Source: Arbacia lixula
Taxonomy: Eukaryota; Echinodermata; Echinoidea; Arbacioida; Arbaciidae
Length of the DNA: 64,000 nucleotides
Assembly (NCBI GenBank): GCA_963669155.1
Contig: OZ022591.1
Span: 4,122,356 to 4,186,355 of the forward strand
Direction: 5' to 3'
Part shown: positions 12,701-24,700 of the stretch, piece after piece
Position numbering within the stretch: position 1 is the stretch's first letter
Layout: every line of letters begins with the position of its first letter
Notes under the pieces: generated by a model
Databases searched by the model: none
What the model was told of the DNA's origin: nothing
The model's input: only the letters and a program-made list of their open reading frames with translations
Translations under genes and position numbers: made by a program

Positions 12701-15700
12701 CGGTCTCAACTTCTCAGAACTGCCCATGGTGATAGTCGTTAAAAGAGAGGGTGGGGTGATTACCAACATGGAGAAATTCATTGGTACGTATTAATGTGTT
12801 AGGATTAGTTGCTAGGAGACTGTTTTAATACTTTTGATAAGTGGTTAAAAAGTATTACCTTGAAGTGAAGTTGAAATAAAGATAATTTATCAATGTAATT
12901 TAAAGAACTTTAATTTTTACAGAAGCATGTTACGTGACGTTATCTAGATTACCAAACATGCAGTATTTGGAAAATTTTATTGTGATTTATTCATGTGGGC
13001 TACATTGAATCTCAAAGTGTTTGTATCAGAAATTATTTTAAATTCAGTATTGACTAGTATTCACCTGCATCCACTAGCATTTCCACTACAGTTTGTTAGT
13101 GCAATATATTCTTATGGTCAAAATGACCTGTGACTGGGCCTAAATTATATACTGAACATTGGGCATTGTGCTGTAAGTGAAATATTAGTTAGAATGTTGT
13201 TTAAATTATAAAGTTCACTCATTTTCAAAGTTGAAGTCACATTGAACTGTACACAGAATGTTAATAATAAGAGATAAAGTAATGTAAAACCTGTTTATAG
13301 TGAATTTGTGATTAGGCTGTTTTTATTTTGTGTTTTTACCACTACATTGGACTGTAAATTTATTTTTGATTATATATTATTTTTAAGTTTAAGGAGTATT
13401 TATATTTGTCAACCAGTATGGAGGTTTTGGTATATTGCTTGTAGTGTAAAGTAACTACATATATGTGGTATTTATGGTAAATTTTCTGCTCATGAGTTAT
13501 AATTTGTTATTTGTCAATGCCCAGTTTATTTGCTAGAAAGTGTGATGTAATTTGTACAATTTTGGTTTGATTGATTTGTTGTAGTGAGTTGTTATAATTG
13601 TTGTGTACTTTTCCAGAAGCAGTAGTTGGGTCATTGTTAATTACTGGTGCGTAGTTACATTAGTTTTACTTTCTATATATTTTATAGGTGTATATTACAT
13701 CATCATTGTTCAAATTGATAGCTTTTAAAGTATTGTTAACTTGTTGTGGACATATTTTGGCTGTTTGTTTTGGCTGAATTCATTACATTAATAGAGATAC
13801 GGCTCTAGCAGTACCGCACGAATGTAATGTGGACATATGGGAGGCCGTGCGTTTAACGGCGTAAAGAAAATTCCCTGGCTGGGCGGCTTGGCTGAAGTGA
13901 GTGCTAGTAATAGCGGGGCCAATTTCCTTGCTTTTTCTTTATTCTTGGGCTGGGAATTTGCCTCGCTATAGCAGAAATTTCGCTATAGCCGATCTCGTTA
14001 AATGAAAACAGAATACACGGAGGTCTATGGAAGAAAAATCGGGACCCAAGAAATGTCCTCGTAATAACAGGGTTCTCGCTATACCCATGCTCGTTATAAC
14101 GAGGTTTGCCTGTATTTTATTTCATTTATTTTCTACATACAACATACAAATAAATACACATTAAAAACAAATAAAATAACAAACTTATTCACCATAAAAA
14201 CGGATCATAATTATGACTGATGGATATATCAAACAAATAATCATTCAATTAATTGAATGTTTGATATTTTCAGAAGTCAGAAAAATATCAAATCAATCTA
14301 ATGTAAATATACAAAAAATGTGTATGTAGTACCATATTTAAACTTTTTAGGGTCTTGCTTTTTTTATCTTGCCTGAGAAATTTTCTGCCTGATTATTCAA
14401 TTTGAGTTACCATCAGGGTTTCATTCACTAATACCATTTCAAGGAAAAGAAAGACGCAACTTACTTTTCGTTTCACAAACTCTTGCACATCATCTCCTGA
14501 GGGTAGAAAGTCCTCCCATCGAAGACTTGACTGCTGCCATATATGGCATGCTTTACTAGCACCCTGCAAAGGACAAACAACAAAGCACAATTACTATCTA
14601 TCACTCATATCAAAAAACAAAAATGTCAGCTCAGTACACAAAATATATTAAAGAGAATATGCGTGAAAAATAGTGGCCATAATAGGCAAAAGAACGTAAC
14701 ACGAAATATGTTCTGAGAAAAACGAGATTGAAAATTTAATCCTTTCTCATTTTTTGTCTTTTAATTATGATTTTTTCAAAACATTCCTTTAATATATTTT
14801 CACAAAATTTCAGTAAAATTGGATTCGATGTTTCAGAGCAAATTACATTTTTAAAATAGATGCAGCTCTTTGCCATACGAAGGCACTCTCCGGAGGAGAG
14901 TTTCTAATTCTAATGTTCTAACGCAAGTCAAGATACGATCTTTAGCCGAATTGATATGTCACCACAGGAGAATACTTTTGTTGGGATACGTTCTTTTGCC
15001 AAATTCATAAGTCTCTGCAGGAGAAAGAGCACATCTTATTTACCAAAATTACCTTCTCAATTAAAAAGCCAAAATTTGGGGTTACGCTCTTTTGCCTTAT
15101 TACTTACGTCGCACAAGTATTCTCCCACGGAGATGCATCAATTTGGCTGAAGAACGTACAATGTATTTGATTGATTAATAATATATATTTCCTGGAACAT
15201 CAGCACCCCAGCCTCCTCTAGGAGTGGGTTGATGGCTGTACCCTCATGCCCACCCCCAACCACCATCCTCTGCCAACACCCACTACCATAACCAAGCAGC
15301 CAACTCACATTTCTCCTTGTAGTCTCATGCCCACCCCCAACCACCATCCTCTGATCAACACCCACTACCATAACCCAAGCAGCCAACTCACATTTCTCCT
15401 TGCAGTCTCATGCCAACCCCCAACCACCATCCTCTGATCAACACCAACTACCACAACCCAAGCAGCCAACTCACATTTCTCCTGGCAGCCTCATGCCCAC
15501 CCCCAACCACCATCCTCTGATCAACACCCACTACCACAACCAAGCAGCCAACTCACATTTCTCCAATGCCCACCCCCAACCACCATCCTCTGATCAACAC
15601 CCACTACCACAACCAAGCAGCCAACTCACATTTCTCCTTGCAGTCTCATGCCCACCCCCAACCACCATCCTATGATCAACATCCACTACCACAACCAAGC

Positions 15701-18700
15701 AGCCAACTCACATTTCTCCTTGCAGTCTCATGCCCACCCCCAACCACCATCCTCTGATCAACACCCACTACCACAACCCAAGCAGCCAACTCACATTTCT
15801 CCTTGCAGCGGTCCTGAGAATCTCTGCCAGCAGCACCCCAGCCTTTTCATGCTCCAGGAGTGGTTTGATGGCTGTCGCCTGCAGCTGGAGGGCCTCTCCC
15901 CCAGCAGTAGCCCCTGCGACCATGCCTCCCTGGATCTCCCCCAGGTACTCGTAGATCTTGGGGATGTCAATGGCCATGTCCTCTGCAAACTCAATCATGC
16001 CTGTGAACCTGTGAGGGTAATCAGTGGTAAGAAGTTAAAGTTATACAACATATCACATACCAAACCTCACAACAGAGGTCAAAATTAAGATTGGGGTTAA
16101 AATCATGTAATTTCAAGATAGCATATTCATTTTGCAGACAACATAAAATTTTGTAAAGCATTGCGTAAAGTACAAGTACAACTAAAAATGTTAAAAGAAA
16201 AAGGGCTGAGTATTGCTCTTAGTGAAAAGCTTTTTTTTTTAATGATTTAATTAGATCAAGGTATTGACTTGATCTTGACTTTGATAAACTCATTCACATT
16301 TCCTAAAGCTACGGTTAAGACATGACCAAGAAGATTCAAGTTAAGTTGAGTGTTGAGTGTTAGCTGTGACATTTTACATGAAGACATCTGTGGAATGTCT
16401 AATTTATAACATAAGATTTACTAACAAAACATAGAAAGGAGTTAAAACTCTTATTCAGACAATGCCCCTGACTTAGGAGAATGCGCAAGCTCACACTTAA
16501 AATGAGAGAACGTGGTAAGCTTACCCAGCTAAGTATTGCTCTTTGGTGAGAAGCTTCTTTTCAATGAGCGCCTGGAAGAGGACGCCTGTTGCCTCCCTCA
16601 TGTCCTGCTTCTTCTCGATGACGTGCTCCACTGTGGCTGACACAAACAACTCCCTCTGCCTGCTCGGCAGCTCAGACACACACGTTGTGGCCTCCTAAAA
16701 GCACAAGCATTGGTACAAAACACAGATTTAATGACCCTTGACAACAAGACCCAATCCTAGCTCAAACACATGCATTGTGACCAGAAAGCACACGGATTTA
16801 TGAAGTACGGACGGACAGACGGAAACCCGAATAGATAATGCCTACGGCCACTTCGTGGCAGAGGCATAAAAATAATGGCTTAGTTATAAGATTATACAGA
16901 GTGATAATGACACAGACAATTAGATCTCATTATAATTCTTGCACACACTGGCCCCTCTAGACAAACAAGCATCAGTTTGATAATACACAGATTTCATGGC
17001 ATTGACGATACCCATTTCTGCAGAACTGCATAAATTTGAATAAAGCACCTCCACAAAATGGTCTCTGAATCCCTGTCTTACAACTATCCCAAGACTGACA
17101 TTGTGAGTACAGCAGAAAAGAAATGATTGGTATGCACTTACATTCAGGTCCCTGAGGTTGATGAACTCTTCCACTATTGCAATGGCCTTCTGCTTGAATT
17201 TCTCCACTGGCATGTCAGGCTCCTCCTTCTTCTCTGGCCTCGAGATCTTCTCTTGGGATCCTGCGCACAAGCACAAACACAAAAATAATCATGAATATGC
17301 TTTGAAATAGCTCTTTTCTCATACATAGTACCACTCAAAGAAGTTTGATTTTTACCCTGGCTTTAGCCAAGAAGCGTTATTCAGCGCTACAAGCTAATTG
17401 ACTTACTTAAATCAGGAATAAATCCTGCCAGAGTACCAGTTTAGTACAACTGGATCAGAGGAACAAACATGAGCAAAACGCCACTCCAAAGGCTCAGTTT
17501 CATTCCTGAATTTGAATGTATTGCTTCCAACATGTAAGCCACTTTTGATGTGTTTAATCTCTCTGGAAATTCGAAGACAGCGTTATCCAATCAGAGGTCA
17601 TCTATATCCTTAACTCAATGCTCCAACCAATGGGGACCAGATGTCTTTTTAGGGTTTGTGTTTAGGGCCTGTTTTACTTAAGGTGTCCACTTGTCCTGGC
17701 TGCCCTGCTAGTGTGGAGCTCTTCTTTCCTCATTTGATACGTACCCCTACCCACAGAGCTGGACTGCTCTGACCTTGATGGCCTCCCTCTGCTCAGCTTG
17801 TGCACCTCGGCAATGGCAGCTTCCTTTTCCCTTTCCCTCTCTCTTGAGGACCGCTTGCTGATTGGTGACTGGCCCCTTCCTCTCGAGTCCCTTGACCCGA
17901 ACCCTGATGAGCCTCGGCTGGTGGTGTGGATAACATGGCAAAAAGAGGCAATTATGCAAAGAACTGTTGTTGGTATAGTGAGATAAAATAAACCCAACCC
18001 TTATTTGTTGTGTGTTGTGTTCTTGAATGTATTGTGTGAACCCGTGTTGTTCATTGCACTGTATGTGCTGCCAGTAGTCAGAGGCAGTACAGTTAGGAGA
18101 AGTGACATGTTTTATTTCAAAATGCTTTACCTTGCTTATAGTAATATCAAAATCAAACTTTTCATGGGCAGAGAGATAGGATTATTAAAAGTCTTTTTTT
18201 TTTTTGCATTGCCATGTCATTTTCCAGTTTCTACTCTAATCCACATACCAGGAATATTCTGGAACCTTCCTGGTTCCAGCCTTATCATGGAACAGAAACC
18301 CAAATTTGTACGTTAACACAACACAACTAAACTGTCCTAGGCCGGGATTCAGGCTTTCCCTTCAAAGCTGGCATCCCCATATTTAGTCCTAGACCTGAAA
18401 ATTACAAAAAATGTGTTGGTTTACGCACAGCAAAGCTTGAAACACAGCCAAACCTCCCAGAGCCTGACTGAATACAGGCTTTCACTTTAACGCTCTCAGT
18501 CCTGTGGAAGTGTGTAGGAACTGAATGTGATTTTCATGGCTTGACATCGAGACGAGTTAAAACAAGACTCCCAGAGTTTACAGCAGCAGCACCCCTCCTC
18601 TTACCTGATGGGCCTTTTGGCATCTTCACTGAGCATGGAGAAGCGGTTTGCCTGCTGTGGCGTCGAGTCCTCTTGGGACGAGGCAGAGGCAGAGTCTGCA

Positions 18701-21700
18701 GACTCCTTCTGGTTCTTGTTGGTGCCTCCGCTGCTGCCTCTCGTCCACATGTTGAAGCTGCGCCCGCCTGGTCCCAGCTGGATGTTGTCGTCCGCTGCAA
18801 TCTGCATGGATAAGGTCAGGAGAGTTACTTCCAAGTTTCAAGTTCATTTCTCTGATAGCTCTCTATTGTAAATATTCATACAATTGGGTTAGAATAATAA
18901 TGGCTTCCTATATAGTGTAGGGCTCAAAGCTTGTACATTTTAACCTGGCTTTAGCCACACAGCTGCATTCACCCTTGGCTCTATAATCATCCGTTTATCC
19001 CATAATACCTCAGGTAGTTTGAATGTAGGATTTTCTGTGCAACAGACAAGTGCTCTCACCACTACACCACAAGGGTCGATATATTGTGCCATAACACTAG
19101 AGGTTTGAACGCAGGATGTTGTATACAATAGGCAAGGACTCTCATCACTTTATCACAATTTAGGTCCTCACCACAGTTGAGGAAGTTTGAACCCAGGGAC
19201 ACTTGTTAGCAAAACTTTGCAAATCACGGGCCCTCACCACTACACCAAAGCAGCCAAGATCTTGAATCATAAGCACTGGCGTAGTTGGAATTCATAATCC
19301 TGGGCCCTCACAATAGCTGGAGTCTGATGAGAGGAAAGGACACTCAGCACTACACCAAAGCGGTCAAATTCTTGAGCGTACTCACCCTGGTGAGCTTGAG
19401 CTTAGAGGGGTCGTAGACCGTCCTGGTCTTGTTGGAGGTCGGCACCGTGTTCCAGCCGTCGTCAGCCTGAGGGGGCCCCGTCCTGGGAGGGGGCATCAGC
19501 TGCTGTTCCCGGCTACGCCCCTTGTAGGCCTTGAGCTCCTCTGCCTTCTTGGCCTCCTTGATATGCCAGTCCCTATGGATGGCATCAATGGTCTGTGGCT
19601 TGTTCTCCTGTCTCCTCGGCACCCAGTTGTTCTGTCAACAACAAAAATAAAGAAGTCAAATATCCTGATAGAATACAACCATAAGGTATTACTAAACGTT
19701 GTATTTTTTTTCCAAACAGTATTAATCAATATCCTTATATATCGTTATACATACAATTAACACTTTTTTGATGATTGGACTTTTAGAGAGCAATCTTGGA
19801 AAAGCACAAACCTATGCGAAATCTCACTTTTTGGTCTGACATGCGATTACGTAATGTTACGCAACCTCTAAATGCAGTGCCCCCCCCCCCCCCCCCAGTC
19901 AGAATTGGTTGAAAGCACCATCTTTTTAATTTATATGAATATCTCATTAAATGCTTGATTAATGATAGAATATGAGTGTAAAATAACACAGATGACGAGC
20001 AAAATAGAAAAAAAATAATTTTGCAACTGCAGGTCATATCAATTATGTTCTCCAATTTGTTAAGATTTGTGGGGAAACTTCCGAGAGAATTTAGTTTAAA
20101 TGGACATCAGTATGGGCTTTCATGGGGATCAACACAACACAAGTTACAAGGGCGATTGATTTAAAAAAAAAAGATTCTTTGCATACAAAAAAAATAGACG
20201 CTACACACCTTTCTAAGATCTAGGAGATCAGCCATCAGAAATCTAATCCTCGGTGGGTTCTTCTTGGACTGAATGATCTTCTCGACCTTGACGAAGTACT
20301 GGTCCATCCGATTCTACAGCAGGCAAGAGGAAAGAACAGATATCTATCAACAGTGTGAATGAACATACATAGCATACAACTCTGTTACAACATTCAGAAG
20401 AGATAACGATGTTCACCATAACAAATTGTATCATATCATATTGTATTGTACGGGGAAAAAATGGCTGCCTTCACGGTCGATCCAAAATTCCAGCTTCTCT
20501 CGGACCAAGATATTGAGGAATTAACCAATAGAAATACTTCAAAAAGTTATGATGGCATGTCGTGTTCAAATCAAAATTTAGGACTTCTAGGCCTAAGACG
20601 TTCCACCGTTGTTGGAGTGTCACATCATACGAACTAGTGTTTTTCTGTTGCTGTTGGTGTTTAGAGGTTCGTGGAAGCAGCCACTTGATTTCTTCATAGT
20701 GTAAACTCTTGTAATATGGGAAATGCATCAAAATCTCCAAAGTACCGGTAGACCTAAGTGAAATAACCTTTAAATTCCGACCTGTCTTATAAAATAAATA
20801 ATGCACAGTTAACGTTCGATACGTTGAGGCGGTGCAGCGCACGGTAAACACCCTCATCCCGTGCGCTGCACAGCCCCAATGCACTCACAAGTGTGCATTA
20901 TTTGTATAATATGCCTACCTTGGCCTTTTCATGATCCAGGTCCTTGCCGATGGTGGCCATGAGATTGCAGAGGCACTCGAGGGAGTCGTCATCCTTGGCC
21001 TTGAGCAGCTTCATCACGCACTCGTGCATGATGTTCTCCGTCAGGATGCGCAGCTTGTACAGCTCCCCAATGAAGCGCATGTTGCCCATGGTGCGCCGCT
21101 TCTCCTTGCCCAGCTTCTCCTCCAGGAGCTCCAGCTGGGCTGCACGCTGGTCAGCCTGTGAGGGCAGCAGACAAGATTGTGAGAAGATGTCACGGCAGTG
21201 AAAAGAAATATGTGGGTGCGACGGGGTGCTCAGAATAATTCAGCACCCAAATTGCAAAAAACAAAGCTCCTTACAAGTATCACAGCGTATAAGGCACAGC
21301 ATGATCAATTTATGAAGTTAGGCTTGAGAAGTAGTCCCCATATACGCTTTTCCTTTCTCCCTGAAAATGGATCAAGAACTACACAGATTGATGGTAACGA
21401 GACTTGACGGCCAAGGTTGAGCAAAACAAAGTTTAGTCTGTGCAGGAATAATGATTTCAATATGGGTCTCAACACCACTATTCTACTAACTGGTGGTACA
21501 CACTGAAGAGTGCTTCTTCGCCTATTTTTAATAAATTTGGGATCGTATCATGAATACATTATCTATCTTCCTTATTATTTCCAGCACCAAATAAAATTGA
21601 AGTGTTTTTTTCATCCATCCATCATTTACATATTGGGCAACTCAAAGAGGCATGTTTCCAAGCCTCGTCGACGGTTGATCATATTACCAACACCTACCAA

Positions 21701-24700
21701 TAGGACAGCGATCTCTCCTCCTTTCTTCTCTTGTCAATTGCTCTCTGCAATTCCTTCTTAAACTTTCAATAGATAGATCAGTAGAACACACACAATGAAT
21801 AAGAAAACAAATAGCCAGAACTGTGCTTCCAAAACACATACCGGTAGTGCAGCGATCTCTTTCCTCTTGTTCTTCTCATCTATCTCTGTCTGCATCTCCT
21901 TCTCAAACTCCCGCTGGCAGTTCTGGACCAGGATAGGTCTGAAGAGGACGTCCTGATTTGGGTTGCTGGTGGACGGCACCTTCAGCTGGGACAGGCGCTG
22001 GCACATGTGGGCGTAGGCTGTGCTGAAGCTGGGCTCACTGATAGCCTAGAGGAGAGGACAGGTGGAGACACGAGTTAGATGGTGTGTGGGTATATATCGT
22101 TATACTGATGGCCTTAAGGGAGGGAGGGGGGATACAGAATAACATAATGTGCAAATCAGCACATGAAGGCTTCGTCTGTGCTGAAACTTGGTTCACAGAT
22201 GGCCTCAAGGGGTATTAACAAATTGTGAAAAAGATGGGGGGGGGGGGCAGTATATTTCCTTGTTTATAAGTTACTTTCAGAGAGCCAGAAAAACAGAAAG
22301 AAAAGTGTTTTCAGCAATTTCTGACAAGTAAAAATGAAGTTTTAAACGTTTTGCATTCGATCTTCTGGCATACATGGCATCTCGATTCTGCTTATGTTTT
22401 ATCATATCTTGTATACAGTTCAGCAATTTCTGACATGTAAAAACAAAGTTTTAAACGTTTGCATTCTATCTTCTGGCATACATTGCATCTTGATTCTGCT
22501 TCTGTTTTATCACATCTTGCATACAGTTCGGCAATTCGCATATAGCCGATATCAAGCGATATCACCTCACGATACCGATATCTGATCGATTGCTCTTGGG
22601 ACGTATACTTCCGGTAAGATCTGGTTGTCGGCAGAAAGTGACCAAGAAATCACTTTTTTTTTAATGAATTAAGCAGTGAACATTTTGTGTAGGGTTGTTG
22701 TTAGGGTTAGGGTTAGGTTTAGAATAAGGTTTAGGGTTAGTGTTAAGGTCAGGGTTAGGTTTAGGGTTAAAATTCATAAAATTAGTTGGATATCCTGGTC
22801 CCTTATTGTACGGGATTGCCGAATGTTCCTGGACCGGAAGTTCATCTCCCAAGAATTAAAGGTAAAAAAATTAGAGCGCCACACACGTTCAGATTCGGAG
22901 AGCTATATGCGATAGGGAGAATTTCACATGGAGAGAGGACACTCTCTTACCTTCTCGAAGACGAGTTGCGTGACTCCTTTGAGCCTCTCCTCGTTGTCGA
23001 TGGGCAGCTGTTGTGCCTGCTCCACCAGCTTCTGAAACCTGGTTGGTGTCAGCTTGTTGAGAATACCGGTGAAATTACGGAATAACTCCTAAAAGGGTTA
23101 GAACAAAGAGAGCAAAGTAAACTACAATTGAATTTCAGGTAAAAAGAGCGCTAAAAACAAAACATTCCTTTTTTCTCTGCGCAAGTGATCTTGGATGTCT
23201 ACAAAGCATACAGTACTTTTACACCCAGTAGTTTTGTCATTATAGAGGTGTCAAAAAGGACAGGTGAAGGCTATAGGTAGCCTGAGCATTAGAGTTTACA
23301 AACATGTATGCACTTGTTCAGATACATTTTCTACTAGGCGAGAGCCTGAAACATGCTTTAGCTACTCCCCCTCTAGAAAGGCTACACATTGTATCCCTTG
23401 AACAATATCACTGAAAACTGTATAAATACCTGTTCACAAATACCACCTGCATATAAAGACTGTATTGAGAAGCTTTTCTATACAGGTTTTACTTGTCCAA
23501 GCCAAGGCCTGAATTGAGACCTGAAAACTAACGAGCTATTTTACATGCTTAATATTCATTTCCTCATGAAAAATACACACAAATCCCATAAAGCTACATT
23601 TTTCCTAGCACAGGTAGAGGTAATATAGAAATGATAGACTTACTTCAGTCTTGGCAGTTGCCTCATCCTTGCCCTCCTGCGACCGTTTGTGTCCTGGTTT
23701 CCAGGCTTTCTCTGACGTGTTCAGCTTGGTCTCCATGGATGAAGCTGCTCGGTGGATCACCTTTTGTTCCCGAGATGCCCGCCGGCCCTGGCCTGTTGGG
23801 TAGTTGGGCTGCTTGCCCTGTAGCCAAGAGAAATGCAAGTCTCATTTACCCAGGTTAACCCCATCCATCACACAGGGATTCAAGGTGAATAAGCACTCAC
23901 AAGGCCAAAATTATCCCCCATGAATAGCAAAAGCCCGTGGGATGTTTTCCCCTCCCACAGGGTATAATGGACGGCAGTCTGTTGACATCAGACTTGGATA
24001 AGCTGCCGCAAAGACATTTCGCATTTTATCCCTTGTGTGAAAACTGCTTTCCATAAGGGCCCTGCAATATGATTACAAGGTGGAGAGGAAGAACAAACTG
24101 TTCTGTGCTTGGACTTTCAAGTTTCTAATTGAGGTAGGATGCCGATAGTTCCCTCCAATGTTAGGGAAGGTAATACAGATAAGGACCAGGCAAACAAGAA
24201 AAATGTAATACCTTCGTTACTGCCACTGGTGCATGACATGTAACAGTGCATTGTACTGTTTTAAAAGCTTTACTGAATCTGCTATTCACTTCTTTCTGGT
24301 GGATTGCTTAGCATAATTATAATGATTACATAATTCAGTGTAAGCTTTGAATATCTTCATATAATTCATTTATATTTTACATTCTTATCTTAACTAGCTA
24401 AAACAAGATCTTTGTATTATATCTCATTGCAAATGTATGTATTGTATTTCTCATCTAGGTTTACAAAATGTACACATGTGAAATTCAGCCTTTGGCCATC
24501 ATCAACCTTGAATTGAAATGTATAATAAGTCAATGAGGTTTTCCTGGTTTGGAACAAAGGGGGATAGAGGGGAAAGGGCAATGTCTGAGAGTTCTTACCT
24601 GTACCCTGGGTGATTTCATGAAAGCTGGCATGAAGTCAGATTGCTTCTGGTTCACATTTGAGCCTAGATTCAGGCTCAAGGTTTGTGTAACAACGGCCTA

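Larger units (their letters stand above)
9958..14112 (+). mobile_element. 4.15-kb segment with pogo/Tigger-type ends and TA target-site flanks
   Basis: Left end CAGATTTACCCCGTTATAA, right end (reverse complement) CAGGCAAACCTCGTTATAA; both are flanked by the dinucleotide TA, as in the pogo/Tigger branch of Tc1/mariner. Both ends continue with related modules (GGGACCC or GGGTCCC followed by a T-run, then GCTATA repeats). No transposase-like frame is visible inside. Instead the interior holds the four-exon unit at 11037-13728. It could be one element carrying a captured gene, or two separate Tigger-related copies bracketing an unrelated gene in the eIF4G intron. Confidence 0.6.

Noticed and set aside
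15246-16088. Series of plus-strand repetitive open frames ([15 protein letters not shown]-type)
   Set aside because: They are translations of the intronic minisatellite on the strand opposite to eIF4G; no start, splice or homology support.
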